Of a stretch of 64,000 bases of DNA, positions 12,381-24,175 are shown piece after piece. The position numbers and the translations under genes are program-made. The notes below the pieces were generated by a model. That model had not been told where the DNA came from and did no database searches. It saw only the letters and a list, made by a program, of their open reading frames with translations. This DNA is from Bryopsis sp. KO-2023 (lineage: Eukaryota; Chlorophyta; Ulvophyceae; Bryopsidales; Bryopsidaceae): positions 992,001 to 1,056,000 of the forward strand of contig BSYQ01000009.1 in assembly GCA_030272585.1 (NCBI GenBank), given 5' to 3'. The stretch's first letter is position 1. Each line of letters begins with the position of its first letter.

Positions 12381-13480
12381 ATGGAAAAAACGCCGCCGGG
12401 TTGAATGGAACAAAGAGAAGGGGGGGGGGAAGGCTTGCTGCCTTCTGAAAAAAAGAAAGAGTGAGGAAAAAAAGGGGGGGAAGATTATATGGTCGAAAGA
12501 GAAAAAAGAAACAGGGAGCACTTTTCGATAAACAATGTTCGGATGAGTCATATCGCCAATTTGGTAATTGATGGATTTTATTGATTTGGAGTCTTTTTTT
12601 TTTTTCGATGGATTTTTTTTTTGGTAAGATGGCTTTTCTGAACAAAGAAGGCAAGGTAAAAAAAAAGTCTTGGTAAGGAAAAACAAAACAAAACAAAAAT
12701 GTTAAAGGTATGAACCAGATTTAGTTGACGTATGAAATCCTTTTAATGCAACGGTTTGTTTTCTCAATTTGCCGTGAAACAAAACAATATGAAAAGGGGA
12801 ATATCGAATCATGGATGTGGAAATTTGTTACGACCCCTGTGTGGAGGACTACAATGCCGGAAAAAAATGAAAAGAAAAGAAACAAGGGGAAAATTGCTGC
12901 TTTTAGAACGATCTTCCTGTTTTCATGAGTATTTGGGGGGAACATCAGGGACTGAAATCATTTCAAACCCAACCTCTTTGTGGATGTAATCACTGTTGTT
13001 GGGGCTTTTCTCCTTTCGATTTTCGTTTCATGGTGGTTTCATACTTTTGCTCCTCCATTTTCGTGCAAGAGAAGCATTTTCTTCAATCTCGTTTTGCTAT
13101 CCTTACAAAACGAAAAAGTTGGGCAAGATCCCAACCAATCGAATTTTATGGCAATCTTGCAGTCCACCAACCGATAATAATCATAAATTACGATAATGCT
13201 AAAAAGACGCCACCAAATGTAGTCACAACACCAACACCTGTCGTTCACCAAGAGGCCATCCATCACCTAGTTCAACACCACCTGTGGAAACTAGATTCTG
13301 TGGAGGCAAATCTCCAACGAACCACGAGAATATCAATGCACAAAAAGTACTAAAGTACCTCGTTTAGTAAACGATTCGACGCACGTGCCTTTGTGCTGGA
13401 ACCGCGAACCCTTCTATGGCTTTCCCTCTCCGCGCGTAGCGTTTGAGGGTCACACTTTCCCGCTGGTTGGAGAAAAAAAC
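12381..13480 (+). other. 3' flank of 6PGDH and promoter of the F-box gene, no gene seen
   Basis: Begins with G-runs (12420-12429 and 12474-12481) and A-runs directly after the stop codon, then T-rich sequence to about 12700. The second half is ordinary AT-rich intergenic sequence. No protein motif was recognised on either strand. Confidence 0.5.
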
Positions 13481-15749
13481 ATGCCAAAAATCAAAACCTC
13501 CAAAAGTACCAAGGCGACGCTCAAACAAAAACTCGACACCAAAGTTGACGGAACCACAAATTCGATATTGGTGCTTTCGCAAGAGTTACAAGGCTCCGTT
13601 CTCAAACACCTCGACGCTGGATCTTTGGCTCGCTGCGCTTGCGTTTGCAAGAGGTGGCGAAGCGCCGTGCGAGTGAGCGAAGGTTGGGATCGCTGCGCCG
13701 TCTCTGACTTCGGCGTTCGTTGTGCTGCGATTCCGGCATTTCGTAACGCCCAGTCGCCCCAGGAAAGATACTCGAAGCTTATGCTTGACCCAGGTGTGAA
13801 AACATCCCAAACCGTGCGTGCTGGTTTTGCGCTGGGGTTTTCGTGAGGTCGTCTTTCCTTTTGGCTGGGGCATCCACAAGAATAATCTTTTTTGTCGATT
13901 TTAGCTGAGATCCTTCTTGATGTGGGAGTCAGACCATGCAAAATATGGATGGATTGTTGTATAGGATGAGGGAAATGGTAGAGTTTTCCTGGCTAAATCA
14001 AATATGTATATAGTTGCAGTTCTACTATTACACATGTAAGAATTGAATGCTGGTGGTTTGGGGCAAGCAACAACCAAAACATGGCGGTATTTTTCAACAA
14101 CCCCCGCGCAATTCTGGATTCTTTGCAATATTTCTTTTATTTTTATTATCTGTAATACTATTTTCTAGGGTTTATGATTTGGATTATGTCGTAGTAGAGG
14201 GCCAGGAGTGGAGTTGCAGATTCCAATTCACACATTTCAATATGATCTGTGTGTCCTCCCTGATTTCCATCAATTTCCATCCAGTAACTTTTACCAGATT
14301 AGTATCCCTCAACGATTAAAACGCCCGTCATTTTATTTCTCAGTGTTTTTTTTCCCATCAAAAATCATGTTTGGTTGACATAGAACTCATGTCATTTGTT
14401 TTCTCAGGCTTTCCTTTTTGTTTTTTTAATGAAAATCAAGTAGGGCTGGCATATTGTGGCCTGGAGGATTTTTTCGAAAAGGTGTGGGACACCGTCTCAT
14501 CATGGAGCCTCGTAATCAGCACTGAGCGAACCGTTCGAAATGGAAACCATGCCTCATCCTCCCATCCATACAAAATGTACGAATGGAGCTCCAATGCTCA
14601 GCGAGTGGACCGATTTCCGCAAGGCTTCCGACTCTTTTTCGAGGTGGAGGACTGGACGATGTTCCAAAGCGACGCAGCTCTGCTGCTGGATGCCCAAGTT
14701 CGGTTGCAGCTGATCGCCAACATGAAGTGGGGCTCCACGGTGAAAGAAATCCTGGTCGAAGATTTGTGTCCTTTCTTGTTTCCAATGCGAATGGTGCGAG
14801 GGATGAACTCGGTCGATGTCTGGAACGATGGTGGTTCGATGGAGTATGTCGGGCTGCGAACGGGAAGCCAACACAAGATGGTCGTGTTTTCCATGCATTT
14901 CATGAGGTTGCTGGGGTCGATTTCGGGGTTCATGCCGGACCGGCTGCCCAGACCTCGGTTTCTCGGAAAGTTCATGGCCAATTTGCAGAACGAACCGTCG
15001 AAAGTGTTCCTGGAGTCGGTGTCGCCGAGGGAAATACCGGAGACTGTGTGGGTGCATATGGATATGCTGAATCGTGCAGGGAAAAAGGTCCGTTGAGTAC
15101 TTGCTTTTCGACATCTGCTTGCTTTTCCTGACACTCTTTGTTCGGCATAGTTCACTGTAGAAATGCGAAACCATCGCTGGTGATATAAATATATGGTTGC
15201 TGATTTGGAAAACCCCGTATCGCATGCCAGTTCTAGGATGGTTCGACCCCAGCTTGAATTCCTTCGAATGTTGACAATTCTGTACAATTTTTGTTTGGCA
15301 GCTCCCTTCCCTTTCCCTTTTGCTTTTAAGGGAAAAAAAAAACATAATGTTTTTTCTTTTTCTCTCTTTCTCTTTTTTTTTTTAAAGCTTTTTCTTGAAT
15401 TGTATAGGTGGGTGTGTTCGATGGCATGGTTTGTAATGTGGACGAAACCTCGGCTGATGTAGCCGGGACCTTTTCTATAAATGACGATGTCACGAATCTG
15501 GTGGTGGCGGACGGTGGAATTTACGACGAGAGTCGGAGGTTGATCAATGGGTTTTCGGGGGTCCCTTGGAAAAAGGTGGCGGGGCCAACGGGGCGACAGT
15601 GCATAACTTTCGAGGTTTTCCTCACTTTTTTCAGAGTTTTCAAGGTGTTGAGAGTGTCCATCGAGGCGACGGCAGACAAGGGGGTCGCATCGTTACATTG
15701 GGAGCTGAGTGATCATCACAGTCGGGCCGGTGCGCACTTATGTTCATAG
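13481..15749 (+). CDS. F-box protein of unknown target
   Basis: Modelled as join(13481..13793,14444..15087,15408..15749), 432 aa, phases consistent. After a Lys/Thr-rich start (MPKIKTSKSTKATLKQK), residues about 31-72 read VLSQELQGSVLKHLDAGSLA followed by CACVCKRWRSAV. This is the F-box pattern of Leu/Pro-type residues and the Cys-x-x-Trp core that docks on SKP1 in SCF ubiquitin ligases. The remaining 350 residues show no Kelch, LRR or WD repeats that I recognise. They contain several Trp-rich beta-like stretches and SGFMPDRLPRPRFLGKFMAN. The substrate-binding part is therefore unassigned. The middle exon could begin 3 nt away if the neighbouring AG were used, but phase supports 14444. The 3' flank carries the longest G-run in the window. 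Confidence 0.72.
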
Positions 15750-17129
15750 GGGGGTTGATATATTTCCATCAGGAAAGCGGATTGTGGTTATTATGTGTTG
15801 TTGAAAAAAGCCGTTGAAAGAAGAAGGGTTACATATTGAATTCAAGGATTGGAATTTTATTCATATCGATTTGACCCGAGGAAAAAAAAAAAGCGATTGA
15901 CAAAAAAAAAATTGACGCAAGAGAAGATAAATGAAAAAAAAAAATGAAAAAAGAAACAAAAAAAACATGATGTGTTATTTCACTTGTTGGCTAGCAAAAG
16001 CTGGTTGGGAAAAGTATGGAAGAAGAAAAAAATTCTTGGAGGGGGTGAAAAAAAAGAGTTTGTGGTTAAATCCAAGGGGAAAAAAATATGGGGAAAGGCG
16101 GGGGGGGGGGGGGGGGGAAATTTACAACAGCGAAAAATATATTGACAAATATTGGCTTACGGAGAGGTACTGTTTTTTTTTTGGAAGTCACAGAAGAAAA
16201 ATAAAAAATCTATTTTTTTTTACGTTGGGGGGGGGATTTATACTCTGTGGGTGCTTTTTTTTTTTTTTTTTTTACAACCGATTTTTATTTTTGGGAATAT
16301 ATTTTCAAGGTCTAGCATCCATTCAAAGAGAAGAGTTACAAAATAGAGGAAGTGGAAAACAAAAAAAAATATCTGATGGTGTGCTTTTAAAATCAAGACG
16401 GTGGGGGGAGGAAAAAAAAAGGGAAAGCTATTTTTCGGAGTTCATATTTATTTTTTGGGTTCTTTTTTTTCCATAGGTCGTTTAAAAAAGGTGAAAAAAA
16501 CTGCAAATTTTTTTCGATTGAATCACCACTTGCCATTTTTCGGGAGGTTTAAATGGAAGGGGGGGAAATGGAGGTTGGGTTTACATTTTTTGTACTTGGA
16601 CCTTTGATTTTTGTTTTCTGCTCTTTTTCCTGTGTCATTCTATTGGGATGGGCTTTTGTCAAGGGGGGGTTGGGTCTTATTCAGATTTTTCCAACAAGAA
16701 ATGGGTCTGACAGTGGATGACACTTCCAATGGAATTTCAAGAAAAAGGTGGAGAGAGATAGAGAGTCTCTGTTGCAATAGAGAACAAGGACTTTGGGTTT
16801 GGCTGCATGTGGGGTGGTTTTTGCGGGGTGGCGCCCCCATGTGTTCAAATAGATGAACCGTTTCTATGTCACTTTTACATTGGGGCGGTACATTCTTTGC
16901 ACAAAAATTCCGAAGACAAATCCAACCCATTCTGGCTATCTGATCGAATGGAGGTGTCACCCTACCCGAGCAGTCCATGCAAGTTTCGACAGGGATGCGC
17001 TCCTGTCGTGGCGGCGAGCCGTCGGACATGCGAGTGCCGGTATCGTTAGATCATCGTCTCCAAACAGAAGCTGGTGCTAATACATAAGATGGTTTCGGAA
17101 ACCTTCCGCATCAGCGCCTCTCCCCAACA
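15750..17129 (+). other. Homopolymer-rich 3' flank, no gene seen
   Basis: Contains A-, T- and G-runs including G18 at 16100-16117, G9 at 16227-16235 and a T-run of about 18 near 16255-16273. From 16700 the composition becomes ordinary. The open frames here are low-complexity translations of the runs. Confidence 0.5.
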
Positions 17130-18294
17130 ATGGCGATTTCGTTGAACGACCACGCCTTGGGCAAAACCGGTCAATTCATCGCAGCGTGTCGAACGGTGGA
17201 ATTCGACAAATCTCCTGAAACTCGCAAGTTTTCCGACCCTTGGGCGAGGAATTTCGCCACCGAAGGAGGCATGGAGCTGGCACGTCGTGTCGCCGAGGAG
17301 TCCTCCATGTCACTCCAGGATTTAGCGAACATTGTCACGGCTAGGACCTGTTTCCTGGACGATGTGGTGAACCGAGCGGTTTCGAAAGAAACCCCGAAAA
17401 TTCGGCAAGTCGTGATCGCGGCGGTGGGTGGGGATGCAAGGCCTTACCGCATGCACTTCCCGGACGACGTGGTGGTGTTCGAGATGGATTTCCCAGATGT
17501 TATGAAATTCAGAAGCAAGATTTTCACCGACGCGCATGCCCGACCCACATGCGATCTAAGGAGCATCGAAGTCGATCTGTCCAAGGATGGGTGGGTGGAG
17601 GCGCTGGAGGCGGCTGGGTTTAAGTCGTCAGAGCCATCAGTGTGGACCACGGAGGGCCTTCTTATGTACTTGCCCGATGAGGAGTGCAAAAAATTCGTTT
17701 CACAGGTGGACATTTCAATAAAAATGCACATGCAAGCATATAGGGTGTCGATTTGTCAAAAAGTTCAACACATTCCTGCACTTGTATTGAGGGTCAGTAT
17801 GTCCTCAGTGTTTGCAGACATAATTTTGAACGAAATTGACGGCAGCTGTTTTTAAGCATGGCATCCATGAGGTTTTCGAATGGATGCCCCTCCTGCTGTG
17901 TTTTGTTTGTGGGGAAAATCCCATGCGATTGAAACAAGCTTGCTGTGTGGAATCTACATTGCAGATCGCTGCTCTCTGCACCCCTGATAGCGTTCTTTGT
18001 GGGGATGTCATTGGGCAGCAAGTTTTCAACTGTGCAGCTTTGGCCGGTTTCAATAAGGTCTGGACGGATTTTGGAGCTGCACTCGCATGCTCTGCCATCG
18101 ATGACCCCAAAGCTTACCTAACACAGTTCGGTTTTGATGCCACTGTCAAAATCTATCAAGATCTGGTGGTGGAATTTGATCTGGGATATTCCAGTGCTGG
18201 TCCCTTGACCCGCCCTAAGCAAGAGGAGGAGAAGAAGGATGGGGAAGAAGTCCCTCCGCCGCTCAATTCCTATTTTGTGGCGATAAAAGTGTGA
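17130..18294 (+). CDS. SAM-dependent methyltransferase, leucine carboxyl methyltransferase (LCMT/PPM) fold
   Basis: Modelled as join(17130..17705,17965..18294), 301 aa, phase-0 intron. The start MAISLNDHALGKTGQF is followed by the family pattern: a helix ending VTARTCFLDDVVNRAV, then motif I in a beta strand (QVVIAAVGGDARPYRM) with the Gly-x-Asp-x-Arg typical of this fold. An acidic residue in VVVFEMDFPDVMKFRSKIF probably contacts the SAM ribose, and WTTEGLLMYLPDEECKKF follows. Family members methylate carboxylates or small-molecule oxygens with SAM. The sequence looks closer to the broad TIGR00027-type group, common in actinobacteria and found in plants, than to PP2A methyltransferase LCMT1; the substrate is unknown. 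It ends in an acidic/Lys tail (KQEEEKKDGEEV) before NSYFVAIKV. No signal or transit peptide is visible. Confidence 0.8.
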
Positions 18295-19629
18295 AGCTGA
18301 CTAGACTGCCAACGAAACGAAACACTGGTGCAGTCCCAATCAAGGGAAAAAAGAGAAGGCAAGAATGGATCGGGATGGGCAAATGCGCATGTGCTGTTGG
18401 AGATATAACTTGAGGTCGAGGTCCCAGATAGGGTATCTTCATTCAGTTATTATTCTATGTGAAAATTACTTTTTTGACCTGCATTGTTTTACCTTTATTG
18501 AGCAGCATTTTCATAGGGTTTTTCTTTGTTGGAAGGGGAATTTTTTGGATACTAGGAAGTTTGAATGCAGTAGGCTTTGGTTCCATAGTGCTGGTTTTCA
18601 CCCCATAGATTTTGTAATCAGTCCTTTTCATGAATGCTTTGTCTCGCAGCCCCCACCCACCCACTTCAAGATCAAGACTTGCTATACCTCGTGTCGGTTT
18701 CATGGAAAACCTCAGTTTTTGAGGATTTCCATTAAAACGAGTTACTACAGCGAGATGACGAAAGCATCCCTTTCAACATTCCTGATTTTCCATGCTTTAT
18801 CTACATTCATTATTTTCTGAACCACATGACATCTCGACCTTACTACCTAAATTGCACCCCAAAATACTTCTTGCCATCACGTTCACATATTTTTCAGTGA
18901 CAGAAAACTGCAAACAAAGCAGGCAAATGAAACACCTGACCCGTCGGCCCAAGTTTTTTTGAAGCTTTTTTGATGTGTTATTGTGCCATCTGGCTTTTCC
19001 TGGAAACAAAAAAACCCCAGAAAACTGTGAAATGAGCAGCACTTTTTTCCCTCGGTGGTCGCCCCCTCTGACAACATGTTGTGAGCTGCAGCTCCTGGTC
19101 CCCTTCAACAGTAAATTTTTTTCGAACAGTCTTTCTCCTCCAGGACAAAACAATGCTTTCAAAGGGGCACCTAACTTGCAGCACATTTTTCAAGTGGTTA
19201 GTTGATCATTGGACGATGAGCCTTTTTCTTTCGTTTCCTCTCTGTTCGTGGTGGCATTTGATTTGGGTGAAAAGGGGCCATCGCCTGAGAAGCCGAACTC
19301 GAGACGAAAACCACAAATTTCCCGAGAATCGCTGCGACAACATCTACCAGGTCCTTTCACCCCCTGAATCTGTTGATCCGGCGGTTGGGGGATGTGCCAG
19401 TTCGACCTTTCCCCGCGACTGGAGCCTTCGTGATTAGACACATGCAACGTTTGAGGTGCTGGTCGCCATCAACTCTTTTGGCTCAAGCAACTACATATTT
19501 CCCTCCTCAAAAGAAGCAAATTGTCTATCTCGACTTGTGACCAACACAGGAGAAAAAGAGGAGGAGCAATCGCCACCGGTCAAGACCGTGCTTGTGCTTA
19601 TCTGTTCGAAGAGATATATCCCAATCACA
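18295..19629 (+). other. Intergenic region, no gene seen
   Basis: AT-rich sequence between two plus-strand genes. Short open frames on both strands have no family motif. The last 200 bp, up to the ATG at 19630, should hold the promoter and 5' UTR of the secreted-protein gene. Confidence 0.45.
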
Positions 19630-20647
19630 ATGGCGAGGGTTTGCATGGTTGTCTTGATGGCCATTTTGGCCGTGTCGATGGTGGCTGCGAAGAAAGGTGT
19701 GGTTTTGCTCGTCTTACCGATGGATCTTTCGATTGGCGCCGCCTTTAGCCCGCGATGGTAGATCTTAGGCGTGCACTTGTGCTCTATCGAAATGGATATT
19801 TGCCGAATTCTTGTTCACGATGGGCAGCGAATGCTGTGATCGGAGGTTTCCTGTTCAAGGCCTTCTTGCGTCTTTCCGATTGTTTGCAATTGCCCGGAGT
19901 TCTTTCTGCGCGTGGTACAGCTTATTGCTTTGTGTTGTTCTGTCTTGATAATCTGACGGGAGAAATCTGCTTCTGATTGTTACAGCCCCAACTAAGGTGG
20001 TGGTGGCGGCGGCTCCTCCTCCTCCTGCTCCGAAGAAGGTGGTGGTGGCAGCCCCAAAGAAGGTCGTGGAAGCAGCTCCTACCAAGAAGGTCGAGGTTGC
20101 TACACCTGCCCCAGCTCCTGCGCCTGTTGCCCCCAAGGCCACGGCTCCTGTTGTTGCCCCTAAGGCCACCGCACCTGTCGTTGCTCCTGCTGATCCTGCC
20201 CCTGCCCCTGCGCCAGCGGCGAAGAAGGTCGAGGTCGCTGCTCCCGCCAAGAAGGTGGAGGTCGTGGAGGTCGCTGCTCCTGCGAAGAAGGTGTACGCTG
20301 CCCCTAAAGGAAAGAAGGGAGGTCCAGCTCTTGTGCCCCTTCCAAAGGAGGACCCCCCTCCTCCTCCTCCCCCTGCTAAGAGAGAATCGTCTGGTGGTGG
20401 CGATTCCGGGTCAGCTGGTGCTCAGGTGAGCACTGCAGCAACAGTATGTTGTTTTGATGAATCTTTTTAAATTTATTTTTTTAATCTTTTTTGTTTTGTT
20501 GAACAGTTCGAACAGTTCGCTCTGATTAGGAAGAAACTTTGCAGGGAGCAAGACTGGCTGTAAATTAGCGTCTGTGTTCTGCAGGGCCTTCTTGGAAGGA
20601 AGATCGGGATCTTGAGGAACATTGTTGGTGGTGTTACTGGGCGATAA
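19630..20647 (+). CDS. Secreted Ala/Pro/Lys-rich protein, AGP-like
   Basis: Modelled as join(19630..19696,19986..20425,20585..20647), 189 aa. Residues 1-20 (MARVCMVVLMAILAVSMVAA) are a clear signal peptide ending in Ala-x-Ala and filling exon 1. Exon 2 encodes a low-complexity region built from PKKVVVAAP, KKVEVA and APAPAPVAPKATAPV units. These hold many Ala-Pro and Thr-Pro dipeptides, which in plants are sites of Pro hydroxylation and arabinogalactan addition. The Lys-rich spacing recalls lysine-rich classical arabinogalactan proteins. The C-terminus (LLGRKIGILRNIVGGVTGR, exon 3) is short, amphipathic and basic. It lacks the hydrophobic tail of a GPI signal, so the protein is probably released to the wall or extracellular matrix. 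Wall function is inferred from composition only. Confidence 0.68.
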
Positions 20648-21903
20648 GTGGAAAAAGAAGGGTTGCTGGATGTTTATCGGGGGGCATGTGCTCCTTCCTA
20701 TGTGACTGATTTAGATGGCCTTCACAGGCTGCAGGGGTTTATGGGGATATGCCTAGCCAGTCTTACAGTGTTTCAGTTTCTAAAATAATGGTACGGGTAA
20801 AAATGAAAAAAAAAAGGCTTATGGCTGTGCATCGTGAGTAGTTGTTGATATGTTGAATCCTGGTCGTGATGAGATCGTATATATATTACCACATGGGTCT
20901 TACAAAAATTAGTTCTTTTTCTTTTGGAAATTAGTTCTTTTTCTTTTGGAAAAATTCAGGAGGACAAAAAAAAGAACAATGCTGTATGTTCGTGCAGAAA
21001 AGAAAGCTGGAGAAGTTGAAAAAATATTTCATGTCGTGGTTCTTTTACGTTTTCGGTACATGAGTTTTTTTATTTTGATGGTCGTCAATCATTGGGGTCT
21101 TGACAGTAATTGACAGCATCGATGTCTAAGACTGTAGTGGTTGAGACTGCCTCCTGTTTTCTTTGGACCCTATGGACATAATATTTAACAAAAAAAAGGT
21201 GACTTCATGTTCCAAAAAGGAGTCTGAGTTGCTTTCTGAGTGAACAGTGCAAATTGCTGTGGAATTGAATGAGAAGACTGGTGGAAAAAAAAAAGGAACA
21301 ATACGTCAGTAAAATGTTCACAGAAAGGAAGGAAGCTATCAGAATACTTGCAATGCAAATTTGTGCAGTAAGAATACACTCTCTTCACATAACCTGGGGA
21401 TGGGTGGGGAAATTTTCCAAACAATCATTTCCGGAGAGTAGTATTCTCAAGGTTGTATCAACTCGCAACAGTTTTTTTTCGGAAATCGTCAAATTCAGAT
21501 CAGGAGAATTTGGCGCGTTGCGAAAGTCTTAGGCGATCGCAGCAGGGAACGGAAAACGAGCTGCCTGCGCAACAATATCCAGAAAAGACAGCGACAGCGA
21601 TCGACAGCGACACCTCGTTCGCTTCACGAGGTTCCGCGTTTCACTTTTTTGCGGGCTCCCTGCCCACCCCAAAGCTCGTGTGTGCGGAGTTGTGTGGCGC
21701 AAACGGAGCGGCATCGTCACCAGAAGCCAAAAGAACGAGCAGGAAAAGCAGATTTGAGCGCTCTTGTTCCTGCGTTGTTTTGTTTCCTCCCACTTCTTTC
21801 TCCATCGGTGAGGAACGCTCCGTCTGGAAACCTGTTCGAAAACGGAAATTCCCTTCGTTCCGCATTGCGCGCGTGAGTCTCGCCTTGGAAACTTTGCGGA
21901 AAG
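20648..21903 (+). other. Intergenic region with a small tandem duplication
   Basis: AT-rich 3' flank followed by more balanced sequence from about 21480 that probably holds the promoter and 5' UTR of the next gene. It contains the tandem repeat at 20918-20961. No gene was recognised. Confidence 0.45.
20918..20961. repeat. Perfect tandem duplication, 2 x 22 bp
   Basis: The unit attagttctttttcttttgg plus aa occurs twice head to tail (20918-20939 and 20940-20961). It lies in the 3' flank of the secreted-protein gene and looks like a recent replication-slippage event. Confidence 0.85.
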
Positions 21904-24175
21904 ATGCCGAAGAGAGTCGTCCGGCTGCCCAACGGGAAGAATGCTTTCGACATGACTACCATTCTCGATATACAGGTATGCTCAGCGAAAGCTCGTCGCG
22001 CTGTATCAACGGTTGCATATTCGGCAAACCCCACGTGTCGGTCTGGAAGGGTTTCCATCAGGTTTCCAGTTATTCTGGCACAGGTGGACGCTTCTGGGGG
22101 GGAGACGAGTATTTGTTTGGTTGATCACTCGTTGTGCTTAGGGTCGTCATCCCTTTGCTCAGAAACGCATGCTTGGATTAGACAGTGAATCGTGGGTTGT
22201 TTCAGTGCCCGATAGACCCTATCAATAGTTTTCCTTGTCTCGAGAAGAGGGAGAAGAGCCTCTGGTCGGGAGCAGAGTTCGATTGAAACTGAACAGAGTG
22301 TCTAAAGTTGATCATCGATCAAAGAGTTAATATGTGTTGGGTGTGTGGGGACAGAAATTGACCCAGAAGGATGCAATGCTGAAAAAGCAGTTCGAGGGCT
22401 CCAGGGCTCATGAGTTGATGAGGGAGATTAGAAATCTGGAGGTAACCCGGACCCAGCAGGTGCACACCTTCTTGTATCGAAGGGAAGGGCTCCATGCTTT
22501 TTTTTTTTGCACACATGCCTCTCCAAAAACAATCGATTCAAAAAAGAAGAGTGTGAGGGACGAGTCTGAAAGAACAGGGATTGGTTTTCTCGGAGCACCA
22601 CCTGGGGCAGAGTCTTTAGTGCTTTTCTTTTGAGCTGAATTAATCGAACTTTGGGGTGTGGTTTCTGGATTTTCTGTTTTTGTTTGTTGCTTATTTCAGT
22701 GTGAAAAGATAAAAAAGTCACTTATTTTTCTGCTCTCTCTTCCCTCCTCCACACAGCATGGCTCGCTCCCCTGAAAGAAAAACAAAACAGAGAGGCATTC
22801 AGGCCACTCAGTTATTCAGCACAAGATGTACTATGTCAGACTTGGTGAAGATCCCCCCCCCCAAACCCTATTTTGTTAATCAAGTATTTGTAGGTCTATT
22901 TATTTTATTTTATTTTCGTGCTGGGTTGCTGATCGCACTTTGGTGTTATGACCTTAGGATCATGCGTTGGAGTGTATTGTAGAGAATTTGCAGAAAGAGG
23001 TTGATCAGGTGGCCAATGCAGCGACCAGACTGCAAGAAATAGCTGCCTGTGAGGATAAGGATGCCCAAGAGAAAAGAGTGAAGGTCAAGAATTGCCTAGA
23101 GCAAATCATCAAGGTGACTGCCAATAACATATATGTTTTTCCCCCTCTTAAGCTGGAAAGTGTGCTGCCACTTTACTGTCTTGGAACATTCAGGAGCTGC
23201 TGTGTCGTTTTTGATGACCAGATTTCTGTTATCAATGAGAGGTATACTCAAAATGGGTTATCTATATAGAGAATTTGCAGTTGCTGGGTGCATTGCTGTA
23301 TTGCTCAAAATAGGTTATCTGTATAGAGAATTTGGAGTTTGCTGGGTGCATTGCTGTATTGCAACAGGGTGTTGAGGGTGCTGTACAGGTACAACCGATC
23401 TGTTTACAGTCCAATTAGGTGTCCAATTATATATTAATGTATTGCAGGAATATGGGGATTGTCTGTCAGACCCAGATGCCTTTGCAGAGGATTTTTACAA
23501 TCGGTTGGATGAGATTGGGGAGACTTTGAGTGCCGAAGCCGGACCCTCGGGTTCGCTGTTGGATGCGTCAGACTTGGAGGAGTGGCATAACGATGAAGGG
23601 GATGAAAACGTTTCGGCTCTGACACAGCTCAATCGAGCCACACGGAAAAAGTTGTTAGTACAGGTGTGTACAGCTCAATGCTGTGACATATGTATGCATA
23701 CATATATATTGAATTGCAGTTTTTTTTTCTGGTGGAAAGAACCTGCAAAAACAAAACAAAACATGCATTTGAAAGTCATCTTTCAAATCCTCGTGAGCTG
23801 GAGTAATTCTGGTCCAGTTTCCTGACGTGGTTGATGTTCGATTTTTTGTGATAGTTATTTCATTTTTTTAAATGTATTGGAACATGTTGAAAAAAAAACA
23901 ACCATAATTCCCTGGGACTATGCGTGAAATTAACTTGGTTCCTCCCTTTATCAGATAAAACCGTCCTCGGTGTCTGATGATGGATTGTTTTTCAAAGTGT
24001 TTTTTGATTTTTTTTTTTTTGCCAGGTGGAGCTGGATCGCATAGATGAGGAGCTCCGCATGGAAATCGAAAAGAATGCGATGTCTGAGCCCGCTTCGCAT
24101 CCGGTGGTTTCTGATCAAGAAATAGAAGAGAGTGATGTGACCCATAGCGATGAAGTTAGAGAAAACGGTTTCTAG
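21904..24175 (+). CDS. Unrecognised acidic coiled-coil protein
   Basis: Modelled as join(21904..21975,22355..22441,22958..23113,23448..23663,24026..24175), 226 aa. All four introns are phase 0, so each exon is a whole number of codons. The N-terminus MPKRVVRLPNGKNAFDMTTI is basic. Residues about 25-105 are strongly helical and charged (KLTQKDAMLKKQFEGSRAHE, then ENLQKEVDQVANAATRLQEI), consistent with a coiled coil. The rest is acidic (DASDLEEWHNDEGDENVSAL) and ends in a Glu/Ser/Asp tail. I do not recognise a family. Size, basic start and coiled-coil core suggest a subunit of a larger assembly, such as a kinetochore, trafficking or cytoskeletal complex, but nothing in the sequence picks one. 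Exon 3 could be preceded by a further small exon in the 22442-22957 intron. Confidence 0.6.
23248..23360. repeat. Near-perfect tandem duplication of about 57 bp inside an intron
   Basis: The unit beginning ctcaaaatgggttatct and ending ggtgcattgctgtattg (23248-23303) is repeated with a few changes at 23304-23360. It lies in the intron between exons 3 and 4 of the coiled-coil gene. Its core tagagaatttgcag also occurs at the start of exon 3 (about 22980). Confidence 0.8.
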
